From: an uncultured Pseudorhodobacter sp.
GTDB taxonomy: Bacteria > Pseudomonadota > Alphaproteobacteria > Rhodobacterales > Rhodobacteraceae
Direction of reading: 5' to 3'
Assembly (NCBI GenBank): GCA_913062925.1
Contig: CAJXWJ010000037.1
Span: 1 to 34,356 of the forward strand
Length of the DNA stretch: 34,356 bases
Under the pieces are notes generated by a model. It saw only the letters and a list, made by a program, of their open reading frames with translations, was not told the origin of the DNA and searched no databases. Shown in pieces: positions 13,780-21,534 of the stretch. The position numbers and the translations under genes were made by a program. Position 1 is the stretch's first letter; every line of letters starts with the position of its first letter.

Positions 13780-16559
13780 CAGTTTGCTCCTTTGGCAAGT
13801 CGCGCAATGGCGTCCAGCGCCAGCATCACCGCCCCCAGCACACAGAGGAAAACCCCCAGATCGAACAGCGCAGCGGTGGCCAGTTCAACCTCGCCCACCA
13901 GCGGGATATGGAAATAACCGTAGTTCGAGGTCAGGAATGGCCGCCCTGCAATCCAAGACCCGATCCCCGTCGCACTGGCGATCAGCACGCCTGCACCGAT
14001 CACGGTTTGATAGGGATAGCGCCGCCGCGCCGAGGTCCATTCGATGCCAGAGGCCATATATTGCATCACCAGACCGATGGCAAAGACCAGCCCCGCCACA
14101 AAGCCGCCGCCGGGTTGGTTATGGCCGCGCAGGAACAGATAGGTGCCGACCATCATCGCAATTGGCAGGATGAACCGCGTCGCCACCCGCAGCATCACCG
14201 GATGCGCGTCGCCTGCATCTGGGTCGGTGGCGGGGGGAATGATACGCCATTTGGTCACCAAAAGCCCCTCGACCAAGGCAAAGATCAAAATCGCCGCAAT
14301 CCCCAGCACGATGATCTCGCCGTAAGTGTCAAAGCCGCGGAAATCGACGATAATGGTGTTGACCGCATTGGTGCCGCCTGCCCCCGGTTTCGATTGCGCC
14401 AGATGAAAGGCCGAGATCGGGGCAAAGGCGGCCTCGCGCGTCAGCAGTGCAAAGGCAAGCAGAGTGGTGCCAAGACCTGCCGCCACGGCCACCGCACCGT
14501 CGCGCAGTTTGCGCAGCGCAGTGGTCTCGCGCGGGGTGGTGGCGGGCAGAAAGTTCAGCGCCAGCAGCATCAGCACCACGGTGACCACCTCGACCGTGAT
14601 CTGGGTCAGCGCAAGGTCTGGGGCTGCCAGATAGGCAAAGCCCGCCGACAAGATCAGCCCGATGATCCCGACCAGCAGCAGCGACAAAAGCCGGCGGTGG
14701 TGCATCACCGTGGCTGCCAGACTTGCCAAGGCCAGCACCAGCCAAGCTGCCCCGACATCCAGCGGCACCGGCGTTAGTGCGCGACTGCCAGCAACATGGC
14801 TGCCGCTGCCAAAGGCATAGGCCGCCAGCACCAGCATGGTGACAATCGCCAGCGCAAAGCTGCGCGCCAGATCGCCGTCATGCATCCGCTCGGTCAGCGC
14901 GCGGGCGGCGCGGGTCAGCCCGTTCAGGCTTGTGTCAAACAGCGCTTTGGCCTCGGGGCGCGGCGTCGCCTCCCATAGGGCGCGCAAACGGTCATAGCTG
15001 CCCAGCAGAATGAAACCGCCGCCAAAGGCAAGCAAAGACATGTAAAGCGCGGGGCTTTCCAGGCCGTGCCACAGCTTGATATAGGCCTTTGGCGTGGCGC
15101 CAGTCACGGCCGCGCTGGCGCTATCCACCAGCCAGGCCGCCAGCGTCATCGGCATCAGGCCAATCGCCACCACCAGCACCGCCAGCAGCGCGGGTGAAGC
15201 CAAAAGCCCCCAGCTTGGGTCATGCGGGCTATAGCTGTCGTCATTGCGCGATGTGCCCAAAAAGCCCTGCACCAAGAACCGCAGCGCATAGCCAACCGAG
15301 AGCATCGCAGCCAAAGTTGCCATCGCAGGCACGATCCAGCTGTTGCCCAGCCAAGCCGTATGTGCGGCCTCTTCCAGCATCATCTCTTTCGAGAGAAACC
15401 CGTTCAGCAGCGGCACCCCCGCCATCGACAGGGTTGCAATCGTGGCCAGCACAAAGGTCACCGGCATCACACGACGCAAGCCGCCCAGCAGACGAATGTC
15501 GCGGGTATGGGCCTCGTGATCGACAATGCCCGCCACCATGAACAGCGCCGCCTTAAAGGTGGCGTGACACAGAATATGAAACACCGCGGCAAGGGCTGCG
15601 GCCTCGGTGCCAAGGCCGAACAAAAAGGTGATCAGCCCCAAATGGCTGACGGTGGAATAGGCCAAAATCGCCTTCAGATCATCCTTGAACAGCGCCACCT
15701 TGGCGGCAAAGGCCATGGTCAATAGCCCGGTGGTGGCAACAATCAGGAACCACGCTTCGGTGCCCGACAACACTGGCCACAGCCGCGCCATCAGGAACAG
15801 CCCCGCCTTCACCATCGTCGCCGAATGCAGATAGGCCGAAACTGGCGTTGGGGCGGCCATGGCGTGCGGCAACCAGAAATGAAAGGGAAACTGCGCCGAT
15901 TTGGCAAAAGCGCCGGTCAAGATCAGCAAAAGCGCGGGCAGATAAAGCGGGCTGGCTTGGATCACCTCGCGCTGCGACAGGATGTCTGACAGCGTGTAGC
16001 TGCCAGCAATCTGGCCCAACAGCAGCATGCCTGCGATCATCGCAAGCCCGCCGCCGCCGGTTATGGCAAGCGCCATCCGCGCGCCTTGGCGGCCTGCGGC
16101 AAGGTGGTTCCAATAGCCGATCAAAAGGAAGGACGACAGCGATGTCATCTCCCAAAACACCAGCAAAAGCAGGATATTGTCAGAAATCACTATGCCCAGC
16201 ATCGCGCCTTGGAACAGCATCAAAAACGTGATGAAGCGGCCATAAGGGTCAGAGCTGTCCAGATAAAACCGCGCATAAAGCTGGATCAACAGGCCAATGC
16301 CAAGGATCAGGATCGCGAACAAAACCCCCAAACCATCCAGCCGAAATTCGGCATTCAGGCCCAGCTGTGGCAACCAGTCAAAGCGGGTGGTGACCACTGT
16401 GCCCGCCAAAACCTGCGGCAGATAGGCCAAGATCGCGGCCAAAGCCGTGGCGGTGCAGGCACTTGCGGCCAGCGTGGCGGCGGTGCGGCCAAACCGGCTG
16501 GCAAGGGCCGCAACCAGCGCGCCTATGAATGGCAAGGCTGCAATCAGCGCTAAAGACAT
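13779..16559 (-). CDS. mrpA: Mrp/Pha antiporter subunit A with fused subunit B
   Basis: A 926-residue polytopic protein. Residues 1 to about 770 are NuoL-like MrpA, with LVFWEMTSLSSFLLIGYWNH, GAFAKSAQFPFHFWLPHAMAAPTPVSAYLHSATMVKAG and LAYSTVSHLGLI carrying the conserved Glu, Lys and His residues, then the DUF4040-type extension. The C-terminal 150 residues (MLRVATRFILPIAMMVGTYLFLRGHNQPGGGFVAGLVFA) are an MnhB/PhaB domain. Fusion of A and B defines group-2 Mrp antiporters such as S. meliloti PhaAB. The complex exchanges Na+ or K+ for H+ and supports alkali and salt tolerance. The ATG at 16559 follows GAGGGG and heads the operon A(B)-C-D-E-F-G. Confidence 0.96.
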   Translation of the reverse strand: MSLALIAALPFIGALVAALASRFGRTAATLAASACTATALAAILAYLPQVLAGTVVTTRFDWLPQLGLNAEFRLDGLGVLFAILILGIGLLIQLYARFYLDSSDPYGRFITFLMLFQGAMLGIVISDNILLLLVFWEMTSLSSFLLIGYWNHLAAGRQGARMALAITGGGGLAMIAGMLLLGQIAGSYTLSDILSQREVIQASPLYLPALLLILTGAFAKSAQFPFHFWLPHAMAAPTPVSAYLHSATMVKAGLFLMARLWPVLSGTEAWFLIVATTGLLTMAFAAKVALFKDDLKAILAYSTVSHLGLITFLFGLGTEAAALAAVFHILCHATFKAALFMVAGIVDHEAHTRDIRLLGGLRRVMPVTFVLATIATLSMAGVPLLNGFLSKEMMLEEAAHTAWLGNSWIVPAMATLAAMLSVGYALRFLVQGFLGTSRNDDSYSPHDPSWGLLASPALLAVLVVAIGLMPMTLAAWLVDSASAAVTGATPKAYIKLWHGLESPALYMSLLAFGGGFILLGSYDRLRALWEATPRPEAKALFDTSLNGLTRAARALTERMHDGDLARSFALAIVTMLVLAAYAFGSGSHVAGSRALTPVPLDVGAAWLVLALASLAATVMHHRRLLSLLLVGIIGLILSAGFAYLAAPDLALTQITVEVVTVVLMLLALNFLPATTPRETTALRKLRDGAVAVAAGLGTTLLAFALLTREAAFAPISAFHLAQSKPGAGGTNAVNTIIVDFRGFDTYGEIIVLGIAAILIFALVEGLLVTKWRIIPPATDPDAGDAHPVMLRVATRFILPIAMMVGTYLFLRGHNQPGGGFVAGLVFAIGLVMQYMASGIEWTSARRRYPYQTVIGAGVLIASATGIGSWIAGRPFLTSNYGYFHIPLVGEVELATAALFDLGVFLCVLGAVMLALDAIARLAKGAN

Positions 16560-16674
16560 AAAAGAGCCCCTCGTCGTGGCATGGCGGGATGCGTCGAAAT
16601 CGTCGCGGCGGGTGGAGCTAGAGATAAAGATTTACCCGCGCGGTTCAAGGGTTAATCCCCTGAATTCCTATGAA
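16560..16674 (-). promoter_or_regulatory. Candidate promoter region of the Mrp operon
   Basis: On the minus strand TTGAAC is followed after about 16 bases by TATCTC, a plausible but weak sigma-70-type pair, located between the ROK gene stop and the mrpA start. The region also carries the copy at 16648-16668 of a short direct repeat found again at 18524-18543. Read-through from the ROK gene is possible. Confidence 0.3.
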
Positions 16675-17901
16675 TTAGACGCCGCGCCCTGCTGCGTTCT
16701 GATCAATCAGATAGCGTTGCGACAAAGGAATCGCCGCAGCCCCCAGCGCGCGGGCGTCCGGGCCGATGGTGCCTTCGCGGATCATCGGCGGGTCTATGCC
16801 GTCCAGATCCAGACTGTGCAGCGCCAAATGCGTGCGGCGCGTGATCTCGGCGCGCACTTCGGCGGGCATCCAGCCGTCGATCATCACGGCTTCGATTTCC
16901 AGCAAGGTCGCCGCTGTCAGCGCAGCCCAAGCCAGACCATTTGCGGCCTGATCCATCCAGTCTGACAGGATCTGCGGGCTGACCGTCCAATGATCCGGAC
17001 GCTCCCACAGATAATCAGAAGCCTCGCCCGCGGCCTCCATCGCATCGGCAAGCTTTGACATCGACGCCGCAGCAATCAGGCGTTCGACCTGCCCGTTCTT
17101 GCCCTGCACCGGCAAGGGGCCCGCGCCTGCGGCATTGCCCGAGCGGCCCAGAAACAACTGACCGTTCAATACCAAACCGCCGCCGATAAAGGTGCCAAAG
17201 TAGAAATAGAGGAAATCTTTCGGCCGTTCGCCGGTGCCAAACACCAATTCGGCCCCGCAGGCCGAGGTGGCGTCGTTTTGCACATAGGTCGGCAAGCCGG
17301 TCAGCTGGGCGATTTCGGCCTGAATGTCGCTGTGTCGCCAGGCATCCATTTCTGCTTGCGGCGCGCCGATGAATTGCACCCAGCTCCACAGCTGAAACGG
17401 CATGGCGATGCCGATGCCGCTCACGCGCGGGCGCTCTTCTGCCGAAAGCTTTGCCAAGGCCAGTGGCAGGGCGCGGGCTGTAAAGCCAACCACATTGGCG
17501 GGCGAGGGATAGCGATAGGTCTGGCGCTGGCTGGCGCGGACCTTGCCTTGAAAATCGACCAAGGTCAGATCAACCGAGCGCCGACCGATTTTAATGCCGA
17601 CAAAAAACGCACCGTCAGGGTTCAGAAACATCGGCACCGAGGGCTGGCCAATGCGGCCCCGGATCGGCTCGCCGCGCAGCAACAGCCCGTCTTGTTCCAG
17701 CCCGCGCATGATCACCGAAACGGTCTGCGCCGAAAGCCCCGTGATGCGGGCAATGTCAGATTTCGCCAGACCGCCATGCTGGCGCACCAAAGACAGCACC
17801 AGACGTTCGTTATGGTCGCGCATGCCCGATTGGTTCGAGCCGCGCAGACCAATGTCTTCGCTGCCTTGCCGATCCGGAATGGTGTCCGCGCCCAATGCCA
17901 T
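16675..17901 (-). CDS. ROK family transcriptional regulator, FrcR-like
   Basis: A 408-residue protein with an N-terminal winged helix-turn-helix (about 27-80: RDHNERLVLSLVRQHGGLAKSDIARITGLSAQTVSVIMRGLEQDGLL) and a C-terminal ROK sugar-binding domain (FVGIKIGRRSVDLTLVDFQGKV, VQNDATSACGAEL, FYFGTFIGGGLVLNGQLFLGRSG). The usual zinc-binding Cys cluster of ROK proteins is missing: after LFLGRSGNAAGAGPLPVQ the sequence has no CxCGxxGC. It likely senses a sugar or sugar phosphate and controls the divergent frc genes, as proposed for ROK-type FrcR of S. meliloti. It starts six bases after the mutarotase stop. A possible alternative start is an internal Met near residue 27. Confidence 0.88.
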   Translation of the reverse strand: MALGADTIPDRQGSEDIGLRGSNQSGMRDHNERLVLSLVRQHGGLAKSDIARITGLSAQTVSVIMRGLEQDGLLLRGEPIRGRIGQPSVPMFLNPDGAFFVGIKIGRRSVDLTLVDFQGKVRASQRQTYRYPSPANVVGFTARALPLALAKLSAEERPRVSGIGIAMPFQLWSWVQFIGAPQAEMDAWRHSDIQAEIAQLTGLPTYVQNDATSACGAELVFGTGERPKDFLYFYFGTFIGGGLVLNGQLFLGRSGNAAGAGPLPVQGKNGQVERLIAAASMSKLADAMEAAGEASDYLWERPDHWTVSPQILSDWMDQAANGLAWAALTAATLLEIEAVMIDGWMPAEVRAEITRRTHLALHSLDLDGIDPPMIREGTIGPDARALGAAAIPLSQRYLIDQNAAGRGV

Positions 17902-17907
17902 GCTGTC

Positions 17908-18333
17908 TTAACCGTCTAAATCTATCGCCAAAGCCGCCTTGCGCAGGATGACATTGGCGAAAAGTGCGGGCTCTGAGGTGGCGACAATCGCATAGGCCCC
18001 ACGCACGCGAGGGTAAAGCGCCTCGCCCATCAGCGGTGTGACGCTAAAGCTTTGACCACTGGCGGCGCAAAGCGTGTCGACCGCTTGATGAATTGGGCCA
18101 ACCTGCGGCGGGGTGTTGTTCAGGGCTGCGCGAAAGGCAGCCTCGACCGGCAGCACTTTCAGAATCGCGGCAAGCAGCGGCATCAACGCGATTCCATCGG
18201 CGCGAATCAGGCGGCGGGCATGTTCTGCCGCCGGATAATTGCCATCAACCAAAGCAATTTCATCGCCATGCCCCATCGCACGCAGCGTATGAAGAAGGTC
18301 TGGTCCCAGCAAAGGGGAGATGCCGATCAACAT
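17908..18333 (-). CDS. RbsD/FucU family sugar mutarotase
   Basis: A 141-residue protein of the RbsD/FucU family, small cytosolic enzymes that interconvert anomers or ring forms of imported monosaccharides. It begins MLIGISPLLGPDLLHTLRAMGHGDEIALVDGNYPA, the hallmark N-terminus with the catalytic His in MGHGDE and the acidic loop LVDGNYPA; GAYAIVATSEPALFANVILRKA is the conserved C-terminal block. It fits FucU better than RbsD by its N-terminus. It is in one unit with the ROK gene and divergent from the sugar ABC operon, so it probably serves the sugar that operon imports. Which sugar is not shown by sequence. Confidence 0.85.
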   Translation of the reverse strand: MLIGISPLLGPDLLHTLRAMGHGDEIALVDGNYPAAEHARRLIRADGIALMPLLAAILKVLPVEAAFRAALNNTPPQVGPIHQAVDTLCAASGQSFSVTPLMGEALYPRVRGAYAIVATSEPALFANVILRKAALAIDLDG

Positions 18334-18422
18334 GATAAGTCGAGCTTTCTGCGTGGGTCTCAGGGTGCATTACACCCCATTTAGCTGCCCAGACTGCGGG
18401 AGGGAAGGCGGCCTGTCAATAT

Positions 18423-18439
18423 TAAATCACTCTGATTTA
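18423..18439. promoter_or_regulatory. Palindromic candidate operator in the frc control region
   Basis: TAAATCACTCTGATTTA is a perfect seven-base inverted repeat around a three-base centre in the divergent region between the mutarotase/ROK unit and frcB. It sits just upstream of a candidate -35 element. AT-rich palindromes of this size are typical binding sites for ROK repressors. Confidence 0.5.
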
Positions 18440-18445
18440 TTTAAC

Positions 18446-18472
18446 TTGACGTAGCGGCTCGAATCATATCAT
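18446..18472 (+). promoter_or_regulatory. Candidate sigma-70 promoter of frcB
   Basis: TTGACG (18446-18451) is followed after 15 bases by TATCAT (18467-18472). The spacing is short, but the hexamers are good and the palindrome at 18423-18439 lies directly upstream. The leader then runs about 80 bases to frcB and contains the small hairpin GGGG-CTAAT-CCCC at 18523-18535 before the GGGAGG ribosome site. Confidence 0.4.
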
Positions 18473-18557
18473 TTGTTCCCATCGCGATGCCTGAACGGGT
18501 GTCGACGTAAGGTTTCTAACGGGGGGCTAATCCCCTAATTCCTTGGGAGGACGACCA

Positions 18558-19568
18558 ATGAAATTCACCACCAAAGCTCTGCTGGGCGCTGCTGCTGTTG
18601 CCCTGATGGCTGGTTCGGCTTCGGCCGGCGATCTGGCTTGCCTGATCACCAAAAACAACACCAACCCCTTCTTCGTAAAGATGAAAGAGGGCGCTGAGGC
18701 TGCTGCAACCGCCGCTGGCCTCGACTTCCAAGCCTATGCAGGCGAAAAAGACGGCGACGCTGCTCCGCAGATCACCGCAATTGAAAACTGCATCGCTGGC
18801 GGCGCCAAGGGTATCTTGATCACCCCATCGAACGACTCGGTCGGCCCAGCCCTGAAAGACGCCCGCGCTGCTGGCATCTTGGTTATCGCTCTGGACACCC
18901 CGCTTGCCGATACCGAAGCTCAGGACATGACCTTTGCAACCGACAACTTTGAAGCTGGTTTGCTGATCGGCAAATGGGCTGCTGCAACCATGGGCGACAC
19001 TTCGGGCGCCAAGATTGCAATGCTCGACATCAACAAAGACAACATCTCGGTTGACGTCGCACGCGACACCGGCTTCCTCAAAGGCTTTGGCATCGAAGTT
19101 CCTGATCTGACCGTGATGGGTTCGGAAACCGACGCACGCGTCATCGGTCACGAAACTTCGGACGCAAACCCAGAGGGCGGTCTGCGCGCGATGGAAACCC
19201 TGCTGGCAAAAGACCCAGACATCAACGTGATCTACACGATCAACGAGCCTGCTGCTGAAGGCGCTTATCAGGCGATGAAGAACGCTGGCAAAGAAAACCA
19301 GGCTCTGATCGTTTCGGTTGACGGCGGCTGCCCAGGCATCGCTTCGGTCAAGTCGGGCGTTATCGGCGCAACCTCGCAGCAGTACCCACTGCTGATGGCG
19401 TCCAAGGGCATCGAAGCTATCGTTGCTTTCGCCAAAGACGGCACCAAGCCAGCGGCTTCCGACGGTTTGACCTTCTTCAACACCGGCGTGAACTTGGTCA
19501 CCGACAAGCCAGCTGCTGGCGTCGAGTCGATCGACAGCGCCAAAGGCACCGAGCTTTGCTGGGGCTAA
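18558..19568 (+). CDS. frcB: Fructose-type ABC transporter, periplasmic sugar-binding protein
   Basis: A 336-residue periplasmic-binding protein of the ribose/galactose type (family 2). It has a signal peptide (MKFTTKALLGAAAVALMAGSASA) and a mature start GDLACLITKNNTNPFFVKMKEGAEAAA; further family blocks are GAKGILITPSNDSVGPALKDARAAGILVIALDTPL, VDGGCPGIASVKSGVIGATSQQYP. It captures a hexose or pentose and delivers it to the permease. Gene order and neighbours match S. meliloti frcBCAK (fructose, with mannose and ribose competing). The ATG at 18558 follows GGGAGG by seven bases. Codon use differs from its neighbours (many GCT and GCA alanines), as expected for a highly expressed binding protein. 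Confidence 0.88.
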   Translation: MKFTTKALLGAAAVALMAGSASAGDLACLITKNNTNPFFVKMKEGAEAAATAAGLDFQAYAGEKDGDAAPQITAIENCIAGGAKGILITPSNDSVGPALKDARAAGILVIALDTPLADTEAQDMTFATDNFEAGLLIGKWAAATMGDTSGAKIAMLDINKDNISVDVARDTGFLKGFGIEVPDLTVMGSETDARVIGHETSDANPEGGLRAMETLLAKDPDINVIYTINEPAAEGAYQAMKNAGKENQALIVSVDGGCPGIASVKSGVIGATSQQYPLLMASKGIEAIVAFAKDGTKPAASDGLTFFNTGVNLVTDKPAAGVESIDSAKGTELCWG

Positions 19569-19595
19569 TCTAGCCAAAGCCTAGCAGTTTAAAAT

Positions 19596-19623
19596 GAAGG
19601 GCGGCTGTCAAAGGTCGCCCTTC
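19596..19623 (+). terminator. Hairpin between frcB and frcC
   Basis: GAAGGGCG pairs with CGCCCTTC around a 12-base loop, 27 bases after the frcB stop and 50 before frcC. The following bases are pyrimidine-rich (TTCC) but not a strong T run. It most likely attenuates transcription or protects the frcB message, giving more binding protein than permease. Confidence 0.6.
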
Positions 19624-19672
19624 TTCCATAGCGGAGCTTGGGGCTTCGAGGTGATTCTGGGAGATATTCGCG

Positions 19673-20752
19673 ATGAGCGCAGAAGACGCACCAACCAAAA
19701 CAATTTCCGACTACGAGGCCCCGCTGGCCAAATCAGATACCTCGGTCGCCAGTTTCGAGCGTGACGACAAAGGCCTTGTGCCGCGTATCCGCAATTTCCT
19801 GCGTGCCTATCCGACCACGATCCCGGCCTTGGTGCTGGTGATTTCGATCATCGGGTTCAGCATTGTCGCTCCCCGCTTCATGAGCCTTGGTGCGCTGTCG
19901 GTTATCCTGAAACAAGTCACTGTCACCGGCTTTATTGCCCTTGCCCAAACGCTGATCATTCTGACCGCTGGCATTGATTTGTCGGTTGGTGCGATCTTGG
20001 TGTTGTCGTCGCTGATCATGGGCAACCTTGCCGTGGTCACCGGATTGCCCGCTGGGCTTGCGGTTCTGATCGGGATTTTCTTTGGCGCGCTGATGGGGCT
20101 GGTCAACGGGCTTTTGGTCACCAAAGTCCGGCTGCCACCTTTCATCGTTACCCTTGGCACGCTGTCGATCTTTGAATCGGTCAAGCTGTGGTATTCGCAA
20201 TCTCAGTCGATCCGCAACGTCGATATCGAAGCCAAAGCACCCAGCCTGTTGTGGTTTGGCGATGGTCTGAATTTCGGCGGCGCAAGTCTAAGTTACGGGG
20301 GCATCGCCCTTATTCTGTTGGCGGCAATCCTTTGGTATGTGCTGACCAACACTGCTTGGGGCCGCCATGTGCACGCCATTGGCGACGATCCCGAGGCTGC
20401 AAAGCTGTCTGGTATCAACGTCAATTGGGTGCTGACATCGGTTTATGTTGTGGCAGGGGCCATCTGTGGTTTTTCCGCTTGGATCGCCATCGGCCGTGTG
20501 GGGTCGGTGTCCCCGATTGCTTTTACCGATATCAACCTTGCCTCGATCACCGCTGTGGTGATTGGCGGCACCTCGCTGTTTGGCGGGCGCGGCTCGATTG
20601 TTGGCTCGGTTCTGGGGGCGATGATCGTTGGCGTGTTTATCACCGGCCTGTCTTTGGCGGGTGTCGATGACTACTGGCAAAAATTCGCGGCAGGCTGCCT
20701 TGTGATTATCGCAGTTGCCCTTGATCAATGGCTGCGGAGGGCTTCGCAATGA
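19673..20752 (+). CDS. frcC: Fructose-type ABC transporter, permease
   Basis: A 359-residue inner-membrane permease of the RbsC/AraH type. A hydrophilic N-terminal 45 residues precede about nine hydrophobic segments. The family motifs LAQTLIILTAGIDLSVGAILVLSS, NGLLVTKVRLPPFIVTLGTL, AIGDDPEAAKLSGINV and ITAVVIGGTSLFGGRGSIVGSVLGA are all present. It forms the sugar path across the membrane and works with FrcB and FrcA. GGGAGAT precedes the start at 19673. Its stop overlaps the frcA start (ATGA). Confidence 0.9.
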   Translation: MSAEDAPTKTISDYEAPLAKSDTSVASFERDDKGLVPRIRNFLRAYPTTIPALVLVISIIGFSIVAPRFMSLGALSVILKQVTVTGFIALAQTLIILTAGIDLSVGAILVLSSLIMGNLAVVTGLPAGLAVLIGIFFGALMGLVNGLLVTKVRLPPFIVTLGTLSIFESVKLWYSQSQSIRNVDIEAKAPSLLWFGDGLNFGGASLSYGGIALILLAAILWYVLTNTAWGRHVHAIGDDPEAAKLSGINVNWVLTSVYVVAGAICGFSAWIAIGRVGSVSPIAFTDINLASITAVVIGGTSLFGGRGSIVGSVLGAMIVGVFITGLSLAGVDDYWQKFAAGCLVIIAVALDQWLRRASQ

Positions 20753-21534
20753 GTGATGTGCAACCAATCCTGTCGGCGCGCGGGCTGCTAAAGCGCTATG
20801 GCACTGTTGTGGCGATGAATGGCGCAGATTTCGATCTGTATCCGGGCGAGATCACAGCAGTGATCGGTGACAATGGTGCTGGCAAATCCACCCTGATCAA
20901 GGCCTTGGCGGGGGCGGTTATCCCCGATCACGGCGAGATCACGCTGGAAGGCAAGGTGATGAAGTTCCGCGGCCCGCAAGATGCGCGCAGCATGGGGATT
21001 GAAACCGTCTACCAAAACCTTGCGATGTCGCCCGCGCTGTCGATTGCCGACAATATGTTTCTGGGCCGCGAATGGCGCAAACCCGGCATCATGGGCTCGG
21101 TGTTCCGGCAAATGGACCGCCCGCGGATGGAGAAATTCGCCCGCGATAAGCTGTCGGAACTGGGTCTGATGACGATTCAGAACATCAACCAAGCCGTTGA
21201 ATCGCTTTCGGGCGGCCAGCGGCAGGGCGTTGCTGTGGCCCGCGCGGCGGCCTTTGGGTCTAAGGTTGTGATCCTTGACGAACCCACGGCGGCTTTGGGC
21301 GTCAAGGAAAGCCGTCGGGTGCTAGAGCTGATCCGCGACGTGCGGGCGCGGGGGATTCCGATCATCCTGATCAGCCACAACATGCCGCATGTGTTCGAAG
21401 TGGCCGACCGCATCCACATCCACCGTCTGGGCAAGCGTCTTTGCGTGATTAATCCCAACGACTATTCGATGTCGGATGCCGTGGCCTTTATGACCGGTGC
21501 CAAGGTGCCGGAAGGCGTGGAAGAACAGGTATGA
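20749..21534 (+). CDS. frcA: Fructose-type ABC transporter, ATPase
   Basis: A 261-residue single-domain ABC ATPase: Walker A GDNGAGKST (about 40), Q-loop region YQNLAMSPALSIADNMFLGRE, signature LSGGQRQGVAVARA, Walker B KVVILDEPTAALG and switch His in ILISHNMPHV. Many sugar importers of this class (RbsA, MglA) use a 500-residue double ATPase; the single-domain form is characteristic of FrcA, so a homodimer should power the transporter. The ATG at 20749 overlaps the frcC stop; a longer version from an upstream codon would run back into frcC. Its stop overlaps the frcK start. Confidence 0.92.
   Translation: MSDVQPILSARGLLKRYGTVVAMNGADFDLYPGEITAVIGDNGAGKSTLIKALAGAVIPDHGEITLEGKVMKFRGPQDARSMGIETVYQNLAMSPALSIADNMFLGREWRKPGIMGSVFRQMDRPRMEKFARDKLSELGLMTIQNINQAVESLSGGQRQGVAVARAAAFGSKVVILDEPTAALGVKESRRVLELIRDVRARGIPIILISHNMPHVFEVADRIHIHRLGKRLCVINPNDYSMSDAVAFMTGAKVPEGVEEQV

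Noticed and set aside
13761-14777. 338-codon plus-strand frame under mrpA
   Set aside because: The minus-strand membrane protein is unambiguous, and the plus frame is a low-complexity Arg/His/Gln-rich shadow.
18516-19577. Open reading frame of 353 codons antisense to the whole of frcB
   Set aside because: frcB is a clear family member with signal peptide and ribosome site; the antisense frame is a by-product of its biased codons and resembles no known protein.
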